Origin: Symbiodinium natans
Taxonomy: Eukaryota; Sar; Dinophyceae; Suessiales; Symbiodiniaceae
Assembly: GCA_905221605.1 (NCBI GenBank)
Contig: CAJNDS010000780.1
Coordinates: 187,501 to 249,500, forward strand
Length of the DNA: 62,000 nucleotides
Direction of reading: 5' to 3'
Below, in pieces: positions 35,281 through 46,701 of this stretch (positions within the stretch are counted from its first letter, which is position 1; each line of letters opens with the position of its first letter). Both the position numbers and the translations under genes were made by a program. A model generated the notes under the pieces. The model was not told the origin of the DNA and did no database searches. It was given only the letters and a program-made list of their open reading frames with translations.

Positions 35281-35574
35281 ATGAGGGTGAAAACCCAATC
35301 AGGGGGGGGAAACGCTCCCCAAGCGCACCCCCAGCAGCCGCGATGGCAGAGCCAGCCCAGGAATTCGCCGGAGCCCAGCCTCGCCGACAAAAGCACCCCA
35401 CGCAGAGAGAGGGAGAGAGAACAACTAACAAAAACATCGGAGAAGAAAACCTCCGAGGAGGCTGAGAGCAGAGGAAGGCTGCGGGCAGACACGCTGAAGG
35501 ATGGACTTGTGCTCTGGGACACATTGAGCATCATTAAACCCATCCGACAGAAAAACTTCCTCTCCGAGCTCTGA
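35281..35574 (+). CDS. possible charged exon, unknown
   Basis: A plus frame of 97 codons, first disordered and basic/acidic (RREREREQLTKTSEKKTSEE), then LRADTLKDGLVLWDTLSIIK before the stop. The upstream plus frame at 35041-35277 is in the same phase, separated by one stop. No domain recognised. Confidence 0.2.
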   Translation: MRVKTQSGGGNAPQAHPQQPRWQSQPRNSPEPSLADKSTPRREREREQLTKTSEKKTSEEAESRGRLRADTLKDGLVLWDTLSIIKPIRQKNFLSEL

Positions 35575-36509
35575 CGGTTGCAATCATTCAACTCAGGCCT
35601 CCAAGGCTACCTGCTGCGAATCTGCAGGAACTCGGACAACAATTCGATGCGCCTAGACAACAGAAGGCTTCTTTTGTGGTCAGTCTGTGGCCATGTGGAC
35701 ACTTCCTGCAGAAAACTCTGCAGCGGCACTGGAGGCTCCAGAGTAACAGGAGTTCATCTAGCACTGCTCTTTGCCATGGGCAGGCATACGACAAACTCAC
35801 ATTGCGCTTGTGCCTCGGGATCCACGTCGAGACCAAAATCCTTCAGGCACAAGGGTCAGCGAACATCTCAAAAACTACAGAACAGGAAAATTGTCCAGGG
35901 CATTCCACAAACGTCCGTGGCGCTGGAATGATCCGACCCCGTGTCCCATCCATAACCACAAGCAGAGCACGCCTGATGCAGCGGAAGCTGACCCAGCATT
36001 CCATGAAGCTCGATCCCCTGAGTGCAGGGAAAGGGCTTTGTAGCCAAGAAACATGGTGTGACCTGTCTTCCTTCAGCATAGCACTTTATGCCCGTAGCCA
36101 GCAGTTTCTACCGTAAAGCAGAGAAGGTCACCTTTCTGACAATGTTGGCTTTGCACATAGGCAGCCTGAAGTGAGCCCAGAAAGCCCTAAAGCCCTTTCG
36201 GACCTGCTGCCGTGCGATTGCAGCCTGCGGGCAGCGGGTTAAGGATTAGAAGAAGAAACAGTGCAGCTTGCTTTGTTCAGCTACACAGATCCACACAGAC
36301 AACAGGGGGGCACACAGTAGCATTGCATCTGCACGTGAAGTATCTTAACCCAAAACTCACAGATGCAATGACGCGCTTCGGAAACTTCCAAGGGTCGCGT
36401 CCTGGGCAAAGTCCACGCATGTTGCATGGAGTGGCCCCGGCCTGAGTGCAGATGGCCAGCCAGACAACGGTCTGTAAACAAAGCATACCGCTGGCGTCCT
36501 GCTAAGTGT

Positions 36510-36740
36510 TCAAACTGTCTCGCCATGCCAAGAGGCAATGGCAGAGAAGGCCGCACTGCTTGCCGCCTCAACCTGGCCCGAAACAACACGAAATCTAATG
36601 CTGTGGTCTTCAGCTTCAACAGGGAAATCTTCGACATAATCTTTCAACACATCTCCCGGCCTCATGCCGCTGGTTGATTCGACCAGTTCGTCACCCTCTT
36701 CCCGAAAGTCATAACTCTCGGTGGTCGAGAGCACACCTCA
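36510..36740 (-). CDS. probable exon of an acidic protein, unknown function
   Basis: A minus frame of about 74 codons ending in a stop. The composition is strongly protein-like: TTESYDFREEGDELVESTSG, then DVLKDYVEDFPVEAEDHSI, RFRVVSGQVEAASSAAFSAI and WHGETV. It is acidic and soluble with no membrane segment. No family is recognised. The upstream exon, if any, is not identified. A minus frame at 37121-37564 may belong to the same gene. Confidence 0.4.
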
Positions 36741-37120
36741 AGCCACCACACTCATCCAAAGACACTGGTGCAGACTCCCTGTGCCTTTGGGTTCTACGGA
36801 GATGCCGCGCCCATTGAAGCCGGCAGCCTCGGAGTGGGACGTGTTTTGAAGGATGGCAAAAGGACAGGGCATGATGGGGTGGCCGGGCTGTCCTTACAAA
36901 CATTTTTCACCGCCCTCACCCGAGCCAGCCATAATCCTTCCCGCTTTCCGACTGTGAACACGAAAACTGGCCATGATCGACATGAGTTGCAGCATGTCAG
37001 AACATTGGTAGCCCGACGTGCACGGCGCAAATGCAGATTGCGTGCTCGACCAAGCCGCTCCAAGCCCCAAAAGCTTGATGAATGATGTTGAACGCCTTTG
37101 AACGACGCTGAATGCGAAAT

Positions 37121-37564
37121 TCAGACGTGCCCGGCATTGCCTAGCTGCGTGGAAGTGATCCATGGCTCAACAGTTGAGGCACAACATCCTCCAAACCCAT
37201 CGACATCTCCCATGGCAAGGAGGCATGGAGCGCTTCTGGGAACATGCAACATCCGCAGAAACATGTCTGCAGAGATACTGCTGCACGGCGATGGATGATG
37301 CTCCGCGGCGCTCTCTTCTGCCGATGGGTATCGACGGTTGCTTTCGCGCCAACAAGCGTGACGCTCCGCCAGTAAGATCATCGGCTCGATCCAGCGCCAC
37401 ATGACTCCTTCAAAGCGTCCAGGAATCTCCGCCAACAAGTGCCTCTGGCTCTTTGAAGGAGTGTACATTCTTTCCGAGAACAGGCTGACCACACCCCTTC
37501 GCAACGAGCTTAACCACTGCTGCAGGTAAAACGGGGTGGGTTCGCAGACTCCGTAACAAGTCAC
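37121..37564 (-). CDS. hypothetical ORF, 147 codons
   Basis: A minus frame reading FYLQQWLSSLRRGVVSLFSE and later RHLLAEIPGRFEGVMWRWIE, fairly protein-like, with a stop at the low-coordinate end. No family recognised. It lies 380 bp upstream of the acidic exon on the same strand. Confidence 0.25.
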   Translation of the reverse strand: MTCYGVCEPTPFYLQQWLSSLRRGVVSLFSERMYTPSKSQRHLLAEIPGRFEGVMWRWIEPMILLAERHACWRESNRRYPSAEESAAEHHPSPCSSISADMFLRMLHVPRSAPCLLAMGDVDGFGGCCASTVEPWITSTQLGNAGHV

Positions 37565-37655
37565 GCTTTGCTTCTCATGCTGGACTTATTTTCCACGGGC
37601 AGGCCGCCCACCAACACGAGACAGATCGCCGCAGCCTTTTTCGTTCACAGTGTGA

Positions 37656-38549
37656 TTGCGACTTTTGAAGCGCCACCTTTACGCTTATATCTGTGGGTAT
37701 GCAGCTCCGGATGCAAGTTGGGCCGGCTCACTAAGAGTTAAAACCTTGAGAACTGGCTGGGCATGCCACTACTGGTCAATGCTAACCAGCCTCAACTTTG
37801 TCCACGAACAACCATTGCAGGGTGAGAGGAGCAGAGCAGACTGCAGGGAACAACTTGCAAGTGCTGCCCACTCCGAGACCCGGGCATCCATCGTACCCTC
37901 AACAGTTTCAGTGCCTTCCAGAGGACACACAGACATGAGATTGAGAGAAAGATCAGGAAGACGACTGCGAGCTCTGCGAACTCATCTGCTTCCGAAATGT
38001 TCTATAGACTTCAAGGCAGGAAACGTCATCGACTTTACTGCAGGAAACGTCAGCGACGGCAACAAACCGCAAGCCTTCACAGTCCTTCAGACGCCGGGTG
38101 AAGGATGCTGTTCCAGGACATCCAGGTTCCCTTCACAAAATCGGCCCACCTCGCCACCCGACCATCTGCAGTTGCGACTCCGTCATCTTCTCAGATGGCA
38201 GTACTTCATACATGACCTGAGGAAGTTATGCAGCAGAGGCCTCCTGGTTCATTCACCCAACACGACAGTCCCGGCCTCGCCCTGCATGTCTCCGGATTTT
38301 GCGCCTGCATCCTCACACGACTCACAAAGCTCTGAGTCCACTTCAGTCCGTGCCCATCGGGTCGAATCAGGATTGGTCGAATCAGGATTCCACCTTCCAA
38401 GCATCCCAATCAAGCGTGCACCAGGCACGCCAGCCGCCGCCTTGCCAGAGACCTGCCCGCATGAGACTCGTCATCACATAATAAATACCACATGGCTGGC
38501 CAGATCCGAGAGATTCGGGGAGATTCGGAGAGATTCGGAGAGATTCTAG
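37656..38549 (+). CDS. long hypothetical ORF, 297 codons, doubtful
   Basis: This is the longest frame in the middle of the window that is not in a repeat or retroelement. It starts without a clear context and contains a small in-frame duplication (AGNVIDFTAGNVSD, 38019-38060). Its 3 prime end runs into a GAGATTCGGA minisatellite at 38510-38550. Composition is Ser/Arg/Thr-rich with no domain. Length argues for coding, composition against. Confidence 0.2.
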   Translation: MRLLKRHLYAYICGYAAPDASWAGSLRVKTLRTGWACHYWSMLTSLNFVHEQPLQGERSRADCREQLASAAHSETRASIVPSTVSVPSRGHTDMRLRERSGRRLRALRTHLLPKCSIDFKAGNVIDFTAGNVSDGNKPQAFTVLQTPGEGCCSRTSRFPSQNRPTSPPDHLQLRLRHLLRWQYFIHDLRKLCSRGLLVHSPNTTVPASPCMSPDFAPASSHDSQSSESTSVRAHRVESGLVESGFHLPSIPIKRAPGTPAAALPETCPHETRHHIINTTWLARSERFGEIRRDSERF

Positions 38550-40707
38550 ATCCATCATCTCCTCTCCACATATGACCTGCGTAGCACTCGCGGGCTGGCG
38601 AACCCAGGAGCTCCAGCCCTGGAAGCTGAGTAGACCTCTTGGGGGGCTCAAACTGCGCAGTCACAGTCGTCGCTAGTCAACGTGTCAGGCCGTGCAAGTC
38701 TGTGCAAAAGCGCCTCAGCTTCTGCATGGAGCCCCCCAACCTTAGATCGCGGTACCAAGGCCACAGCCTGTCACAGCCTTCAGACTTTTGTCATGCCCCC
38801 AATTGCTTCCAAGATACGCGGTGGCAGGCAGCGTCTCGAGGTCTGCCTCTAGTCCCAGGCGTTCCAGGAAGGCTGGAGACCTGAAATGCATGAATCATCA
38901 TGAATGTGCCTGAGGTGTACTGGAGATGCTCTTGTTGAATCTTTCGACATCTAGCGGTACACAAGCTCTGACTCTATGACCCAGAACCAGACAACGATTC
39001 GTGCCCTAAGGCGGCCTAAAACATCAATAACACCCCGAGAACCAGACTACGGAACGCCTTCCCCCCTGGCAACAGGCGGCTTCGCGACATGAGGTTCGTG
39101 GTCAGGCCGCTGTCCAGCATAAAGGTGGCCTTCCAGCGGCTCAAAGCTGCGAGTGACTGCGGTGGAGAGCGCATGCGTGTGAAGAAGATGGCTAATCTGG
39201 GCAATTCTGGGCGCGATCTAGATTCTAAGAAACATCCCTCCAACATGTCTTTGCATGATCACAGCAGGTTTCCTTCTGCATCTGGCACTCGAAGAGGGTT
39301 TAGGGTACCGCGATAAAGCAGCGTCTGTCACGCCTCCACGGGCTCCTTGTCCTTTGTGAGGACCCTGACGTGAAAGAATTTGCCATCTTGATAACAGCAC
39401 CGCCGAGGACACCATCTTTTTGTGTCTGTGAGCGTGGAATGTCTTGTCTGGAATTTTGTAGCTCTGCCCCCCTACCTCCTTTCGGGTGTCCATTCGGGGT
39501 ATTTTTCAGGGTTTGAGGCTCAGACCGCAATGATTTGGGCTGCCGTGGCTATAGCCCGTCGTACGTTCACAATCGGACCAAAGCAACCGGGCTCTAGCAT
39601 TTCCATGTTCTGCTGTTTCATACAGAAATGTGTTCCAACGGCCTGAGAGTTGGCTCTCAGCTCTTTCGTACGGAGAGCTTCCGAAGTGAAGATCCTTTTC
39701 GGAAGGTGTAAGGAGCTGAGGAGCTGAGGAGGAGCAAACCAACGCAGCTCGGCCTGACATCCACCAGGTCATAGCCAGCCCCGACCAGAACAGAGTCGTT
39801 AAACTCCTCAGATTCGAGTCGGGCCTCTTGCAGCCAACTCTCTCTTGCCGTTCACTGCTCTTGCCAACCCAGGGGCAAGTCGTGTAATCGGGCAGTCGAA
39901 TGAGAGAGAGGCCTCATGGCGACATAAAGCCAAGGTCCTGCTCCTCATACTCCCCTACATCCCAGCGCAGCTCCCATAAAAACGAGAATGGATCTGGAAC
40001 GAGACAAGCACATCCCAAGCGCCCAGCGGCCTTGGCTGCAGTACGCCGCCTCAAAGCCGTCCTCAAGCCACGTGGCCAAATGACACAGGGCAGTAGTGCT
40101 TAGCGGCCAAACAATTTCGAAAACGAGCTACTTCGGAAAGCGAACAGGTACAAGCAACAAATGCACCCACAGACATCCTATGAACTCAAATGTCGCCTTC
40201 CAGTTGCACAATCATTGGACGTGAATAACAAAATTCCTGACATCGAAGAACCCAATCGATGATAGCATTGCTCATTTTTATCTCCTGTGATGGTGCCGTA
40301 TTGCACATCTCAAGCTGCAATTGTGGCAGCAAAGTGTTCCAAACCCTGTCTTGTGTTCAGTCGTTAGCGTGTGGAGCACCCTCCGAAGATGCCGAAGATT
40401 GGTCGCACCGCACGACGTATCACCCAAGTACCCCTACCAGAGTTCGAGAGGTGAAGATCCCAAAACGGAGCCAAGCCTTCCATTCCACCGTGCTGCAAAG
40501 GCAGAGCCAACGACCTCGCGAGTCACAGAAGGGGGAGTTGGGAGGTTCCGGTCTCCTATAGCTCATGCCTTGCATTGATGGAGTACTAGTCAAGAAGATC
40601 AGTCAGGGGCCGTTGCTGCAGCCGGCAGCAAGAGCAAGCCTTGCCGAAACAGAAGGCTTGAAGCTCATCCCCCTTCAACTCGAAACCTCCACAATCCATC
40701 ACGGTGT
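38550..40707. other. unassigned DNA
   Basis: Short frames only. A plus frame at 39089-39316 (ERMRVKKMANLGNSGRDLDS) is weakly protein-like. Confidence 0.4.
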
Positions 40708-40971
40708 TTGCTCGTTTCTTGCTGCTTCCTCGTGAGGCACACCCTTGATCACAGAATCCGAATGCTTGCTGAGCCAGATCGGTTCCGAGGAAAGCCATGG
40801 AAGGCCTGGCAGGCCCCTGCGGCATCTGCCGCGCCCTTTGCGAAGCACCATGGCTGGACCAGTGACTACAATCGGCTCATGACAGCACTCAGCAAGTGTA
40901 GACACTGGAGGGACACGCTACAAGACAGGAAGGAGATGCACTGCAGATCTATAAAAGCAAGCCTCTATTGA
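40708..40971 (+). CDS. exon with one PPR-like motif
   Basis: The plus frame ends in a stop at 40969-40971. Residues from about 40864 to 40968 (DYNRLMTALSKCRHWRDTLQ, then DRKEMHCRSIKAS) match the 35-residue pentatricopeptide (PPR) pattern: Y-N-x-L-I/M at the start, K-C-x-x-W in the middle and EM-x-x-x-x-I-K near the end. PPR proteins bind organellar RNA and are numerous in dinoflagellates. Only one motif is visible, where a functional protein would have many, so this is an exon fragment, a 3 prime remnant or a pseudogene. The upstream part of the frame (MLVSCCFLVRHTL...) is not PPR-like. Confidence 0.4.
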   Translation: MLVSCCFLVRHTLDHRIRMLAEPDRFRGKPWKAWQAPAASAAPFAKHHGWTSDYNRLMTALSKCRHWRDTLQDRKEMHCRSIKASLY

Positions 40972-41896
40972 TTTGTCATATTTGGATCATTCCGTCGCTT
41001 GAGAAGACGAATCAAACAAACAAATCGCCAAGCAAAGTCATGTTTGGATTTGGAGAACGACATTTGTTGCAACTTGCTACAGTTGTTTGTGAGATCAAAC
41101 TGCCCAGAGACAAAGCAGAGAGCCCTCCAGCCTGCAGCCATGCAATCGTGGCCTCAAGCTCGGCCACGCTGCGACCTGCTCCCCGTTTCTGCTGCATGGC
41201 ACGCTGAAGCAAGCTGAAGCAAGCGACGGCGATACATTAACATCCTTTTGAGTCTCTGGCCTGTGGTAACTTGCTCCTCAAGAAAGTTCCAAGCACCGGT
41301 GCAACTGATGGCTCTTCAAGCATTGACATGGCGCATGCCAGATGAAACTGTAGGTGAGGAACCTGAAACAAAGCCAAACACGCTCGAAAAGACAACATGG
41401 GTGACCGTCGCTGGGTGTAAAGTCACGGGGGTGACCATCATCAGGTGGGCTTCAATGTGGCCAAGTCTCGGAGGCACGCTCAGCAAGAAGCCGATGGATC
41501 TCTGCCTCGTAGACTAATAGGTCTCGACAAAGCGGAACTTTTTGCATCAGTCAGTCAACGACTGACGGCTTTTGCAGGTGTTTCACTTCGGTTCCGCGTT
41601 GGATTCACTTTGATGCAGACAAGCTGCCTGCAAGAATCGCGTTTCGCCTTGTGCTGCCAAAGCTTCTGCCTCGAACTCGAGGCCCCACGCAGAGGCCATC
41701 TGCACACAAGCAGTGGCATGAAGCAAGCCAAGCTTTAGATCTCAAGCCAGACACAACTGCCAAAAGGATACCTGCAGCCCGCCATCGCAAAAGCTTGCGT
41801 CAAGCATGTGCCTTCTCCTCTCTCGAAGCTCGGGTCCTCGTCTCCACTGCGTCCTGGCCGTTTCTCGCCACTCCGACGGCCAACTCAACGACCGCG
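40972..41896. other. unassigned DNA
   Basis: Short frames on both strands (up to 97 codons), no domain. Runs directly into the telomere-like block. Confidence 0.4.
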
Positions 41897-42019
41897 GTTT
41901 AGGGTTTAGGGTTCAGGGTTCAGGGTTTAGGGTTTAGGGTTTAGGGTTTAGGGGTTTAGGGTTTAGGGTTTAGGGTTTAGGGTTTAGGGTTTAGGGTTTA
42001 GGGTTTAGGGTTTAGGGTT
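41897..42019 (+). repeat. interstitial telomeric TTTAGGG array, about 17 units
   Basis: Nearly perfect (TTTAGGG)n with two TTCAGGG variants near 41910-41925 and one eight-base TTTAGGGG unit near 41950. Orientation is G-rich on plus, opposite to the two degenerate blocks at 2480 and 33582. Flanked on both sides by ordinary sequence. Confidence 0.95.
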
Positions 42020-44029
42020 CGACCAAACCGACCCTTGCTGTAGCTTGGGTCTGCATCTTGGGTCTGCATTCCTACTTACGGGGACGATGTAATTGAAGAA
42101 AGCAGCTCCCTGAAGCTAAAGGCTGCCTCATAAGATGTACTGCACCCAGTTTCCCACTCGGTGGTCGATCATCCGCAACATGGCGCAGTGCCTTCATCTG
42201 GAGAGGAGCGGCGAGTGTGTGCAGCAAACTTGGGGATGCACTGCCTGAACGGCTCTTTGGAAATCCATTGCGTTTGCAAATTCCAACCTCGCCGAAAGAG
42301 GGCCTGATCCCAGGTAGGGTGAACGAGGCTGTGCCGGAGAGGTTCTGCGGCCTTTGCGGCGCAGTCCGAGCTCAAATCCTATAAGCGCACCTCCTCAGAA
42401 CGACAAGAAGTGGAAGTTTTAAAGTTTTGCACTGTTGTTGCAAGCACATCAGACTCGCTGATGATGGCCGCATGCTCAGAGCTCAGCCAGCTGATGGCCC
42501 CAATATCTGCGAGACCTCTGAATTTGTCTGTTTGCGTTATAAAGCGTTATGAAGCCTTTGCAAGAACCAGCAGAGATATAAAAGACACGTGAAGGCCTTG
42601 TAAACCATCTTCGCTGAGCAAAAGTCAGCCTGGGTAAGCGACTCGGACCTAACAGCTACTCAATTGTTGGACTCCATAGATTTTGCCACTAGTCCTGGTC
42701 ATGCTATCGCAAGTTAACACATTGCCTTGCCGCACAAGCTCCGCACCAGCACGTGTATGGCATTGAAACGCAACTATGTAAACATACCCACAAACTACAT
42801 GTTCCATGACTATGAATGAGCTGGGCACCATGCAAACTGTCAAGCTGCGCCAGGAAATTCATACGTGATGTTTGTCCAAGCAACGCAACTGGATAACTCA
42901 TGAGCATACCACACGACGTGTCATTGTTCGCTGTGGACAAGTTACAAAGCTTTGTTGATGTCCTTCCTGCGGCAACGCTTGAGCATAGTTGTTCGAACAT
43001 GTTTTGACAGCTTGTTGCCCAAGCCGCCCAGCGGGCTCTACGATACGGAGGGGAAACTTCACTTTCTAGGGAGGGGGGGTGTCTCATGCGATGAGCCAGT
43101 CATGGCAACCTAGTTTGGGAGCACAACCGTGAATGGGGAATAAGTCGGCCTGCTTGATACGCCTGGTCATGCAATCTTCACGTTCTCTGCACCTGCCTCT
43201 TCTTGCCTCTTGAGTTCTTGCTTCTTTGAATTGTCGGTTTGCAGGTAGTTACTGGGGTACTTTTAACCTAAACCAAGCTAAAGGGCGACAGCTCTATGAC
43301 AGCAGCCCTCAAGCGCACGATGAGGACCGAGAGGATCTCCGGATGGTGGTGGTGGCGAACGGTGGTAGCGGCGGGAGTGTTGCGTAGGTAATGGCGAGAA
43401 AGGTGGGGAAATTGGAGGGAATCATGAGCAAGCGTGGGAAGTACAAACTTGAGACGCGGAAACGCCTCTCAGACGCTTCCCAGAGACTCACTCGTTCTTT
43501 GAAAGTACAAATTTCTTACGCGAAAGCCTCCTCCCGGAGCTCCGGGCTTGGACATTCGTTCTTTGTAATTCGAAATTAAGTCTTTAGGTACATGGAAACT
43601 CGTTCTTTCCAGCACAGGAAAAGGCCTCTCGGAGGTCTCCTGGAGTTCTGGGCTTGGAAACTCGTTCTTTGGATTGGTGCGTCTTGGCTTAATGTACGAT
43701 CTTTCTGCGCTTGTTTTGCTTATTCGGCGTCTTCGCGTACGATGTGCGGTTGTTTTGTTTATTCGTGAGTCTTGGCTGACTATATGATCTATGTGAAGCT
43801 GTTTTGCTTGTTGGCGCGTCTTCGCTTACTGGGTGCGGTTGCTGCTTAGTGGTGCGTCTTCGTTCTGTGCGCTTGTTCTGCTTATTGGCGCGTGTTCGCT
43901 TTCTACTTGCAACTGTTTTGCTTGGGGAGTGGTGGGTAGTGGTGGGTTTTTTTCAACGCGAAAGCTGCAGTGTGGCAGCCGTCAGCACCGACATGCTTCA
44001 GAGAAGCAAGGGAAAGCGAATAAACAAGC
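42020..44029. other. unassigned DNA
   Basis: No recognised gene. A tandem CTTGGGTCTGCAT pair lies at about 42043-42068. A minus frame at 42169-42375 and others are unremarkable. T/G-rich recurring words (TTGCTTATTGGCGCGTCTTCG) occur at 43690-43920. Confidence 0.4.
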
Positions 44030-44690
44030 AGTTTACTGGGCTTGTTAAGGAGGAGTTGCTATTGCTTCCTGTCGGTCGCAGCTGGCGCAACCGATCCATA
44101 GAGTCTGGTGGTGTCCAAATGAACAGTTGAGGTACTACCGTGCGCCGAAAGTATTTCTTGCACACTCGGTATGCGAAAATAACTGTTGCGGAGGTCCACA
44201 TTAGAGGGGGGAGATCCGATTGTAAATATTGTGATCGTTGAGACGCCTCTGCGAGGCACGAGGCCGCCCAATGGACTCACGGTCGACCTGATCGATTGTG
44301 TCCATAGCCACGCCGGTAAGCATGTGTGCTGGAGAAGACCACTTGGCTTTGTGTATCGGAGTGACGTAAAAGGTGTCCCATGAGTTTCAATCGATTCTGA
44401 GAATACAAACGGGAGGGAGGCAAAACACGACCAGCTTTGTACGCTAACTCATGTAGAGAATTCAATAGAGCAGAGTGTATTAGAGGGGTCAATGACTCTG
44501 TGATAGTAAGAGGACTTAATCTTGAAAATTCTGCGTAAATTTTAATACTGCATCGAATCAAGGTGCACCAATTGAGCATGCGTCAAAGTGGCGCTTTCCA
44601 TAGCATAGAGGAGAATAGATTGTATTACAGCTTTATAGACCCGCAGTTTCCAAGAAGGAGGAAGGGCATTATGTCCCGTCAATGGGCGGA
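44030..44690 (-). pseudogene. truncated LINE, C-terminal part only
   Basis: Minus strand reading with frame changes: KAVIQSILLYAMESATLTHA, then NLRRIF after a stop, RLKLMGHLLRHSDTQSQVVF, then VHWAA after another stop and EASQRSQYLQ. These pieces align by eye in order with the C-terminal region of the LINE at 45315-50450 (ALRKIFSIKS, RIEYLGHLLRHEAQ, RIHWAELAMTEAYTRQQYL). It is a 5 prime-truncated, mutated copy of the same family, which is the usual outcome of target-primed integration. Confidence 0.7.
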
Positions 44691-44730
44691 GTGACTTTGG
44701 GGCAGCCATAAGTGTTTATTACTAGCGGAA

Positions 44731-45265
44731 GTGTCATCCACAGACACTATCCCGCGCCGGCGAAGCAGAGTGGCTGAGCGTCTTCCGCTCTCGCACCAAG
44801 ACCATTTCGAGGCGAGTTTTCTAAAGAGGTTGGGCTTCACCTCTAGATGTGCCATGCTGCTGCAGGAATACCGGACCAGTACTATCCCCTTCTCCGACTT
44901 CTGGCAGTGCGGCGCTGAATCCCACGATAACTTCGGCGACAGCGCCTACACTCCGTCAGAGCGGGTGATTGCTCTCTGGTGCACCCTTGCGCACCTGGGC
45001 CATTTGCATTCAGGCCGGGGGAGCGGTCGAGGTGTGCCTGGATGAAATAAACCTGAGAGGGTCAACATGCAGCGCATCGTTCCTTGCCCCGGAGGCAATG
45101 AAAGCGACGCATTGTATGGAAAGTGGTGCGGACTCTCGGCCTACTTTGCTGAAGCGATATGCACTTGCAGCGCCATGCCAATCAATCAAATGGCACTTCT
45201 TCCCCGCACATTCCATTATTTTAGTTTTGTACTCTCTCGAAGGCGAAAAGCGAGTCCAAGTCTAG
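44731..45265 (+). CDS. unrecognised ORFs between two LINE copies
   Basis: Two overlapping plus frames. The first (44731-45045) reads RVAERLPLSHQDHFEASFLK and IPFSDFWQCGAESHDNFGDS, moderately protein-like. The second (44969-45265) contains AVEVCLDEINLRGSTCSASF. They may be exons of a host gene or chance frames. Confidence 0.2.
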
Positions 45266-45314
45266 ACCGCCTGTCAGCAGCCCTGTCTAGCAAGCGGGCT
45301 CCCTTCCAAAAATT

Positions 45315-46360
45315 TTACCGAGGGTGCATTAGCTGCCTCCACTGGGATCGGTCTTGAGATAAAGGTTGTAGTGCGCGTATCAAGTCAGTGTTTCCAAGCC
45401 AGTGTGAGTGGAGGGCCGCAATATCTTGTCGACTGGGTTGCGTATAAAAAGCATGAGAATGTTCATATACCCTAGGCGGCACGCGATTCTGAAGCAGATA
45501 TTGCTGTCGAGTATAAGCCTCTGTCATGGCGAGCTCGGCCCAATGTATTCTGGGCGCTCCGACACGTCGTTGAGGAAATTGTATATAATTGTGGGAGGCG
45601 TTGAAACAAAAATGGTGTTCGAGCTGGGCTTCGTGGCGTAATAGATGGCCCAGATATTCGATTCTGGCCGATTGTATGTGTTGAGAGGGAGGTTGTAGTT
45701 TGGGAAGGTGCTCATATGACAATTTTAAGAGACACTCATTGGAGCATTGTTCATCTGTGGGTAAAAGTACCCTATGAGAAAAGGAGCTCTTAATAGAGAA
45801 AATCTTGCGCAAGGCTTTGTAGTGGATGGTGTTAAAACGCTCTAGTTGAGATCTGGTGTAGATTTGGGACTCTGAGCCAAACAATAAGATGGCAAGGACT
45901 ATCTGGGAGTGTACCAATAGCTTGCGTTTGTGCGAAATGCTGGAGTGTCGAGAAAAGGCGTCGAGGGATGTGAGACATCGTGTTGCTTGCGAATACCGGT
46001 GTTGGACGTCCTTATCCGCAGAGCTGTTGGCGCATAAATATGCTCCGAGATAATGGGCCACATCTGTGGGCTCAACCTCTGTAGTCTGAGGTGGGATGGA
46101 ACCCCTAATTGGTAAGCAACTGGGGCAGCCGCAGGGGCTCGTAGGAGTGTCTATAAGAACTATTTTTCCCTGCGGGTTGATAGCAAGGAGCTGGCACTTT
46201 TCTGGGTTAAGGTGGAGGCCTCGTAGGGTTGCAATGTATTGGAGGAGGTGAAGGAGGCGATTTTGCGCCTGGGCTGTTCTAGCCAATAAGAGCGTATCAT
46301 CAGCATATTCCAAATCTGTTATCGGAAGATCATGGGAGTGAACAGAGGGAAGAACCTGAT
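45315..46360 (-). pseudogene. LINE reverse transcriptase, motif C to C-terminus
   Basis: An uninterrupted minus frame of about 345 codons downstream of the insertion. It starts at VLPSVHSHDLPITDLEYADD, carries the intact catalytic YADD, then thumb-like sequence, IRGSIPPQTTEVEPTDVAHY and YLGAYL, FGSESQIYTRSQL, RIEYLGHLLRHEAQ and RVGAPRIHWAELAM, and ends LMHPR-stop. That this part stays open while the 5 prime half is broken suggests the damage is not very old. No CCHC knuckle is seen at its end. Confidence 0.8.
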
Positions 46361-46701
46361 AAAAACCGTCCCAAAACCGGTCGCCGAAAAAAGTCCCAAA
46401 AGCGGGCCTTTCAAATCTAAACAGGAAACGGACAAAAAAAACGGCCTGACGGTGGATGGTGGATCGACGGCGCGTCAACCTTCATAGCCGGAGGTCTGGG
46501 CCCGGCACTCTCGTGTGTTGTGGCCTGGTTTTGGGCTGGTTCAGGTGAAAGCCTGTAGCTTTTTGGGCCCTAAAGAAGGTGAAGCCTGCAGCTTTCGGCG
46601 GCTTCACACCCGATCATGACCTGTCGCATGCAGGTGGCCCTCCCTTGCCGTGCGTCCTTTTTTGTTGCCGTGGCTCCACTGGGTAGTCTGTGAAACGCTT
46701 C

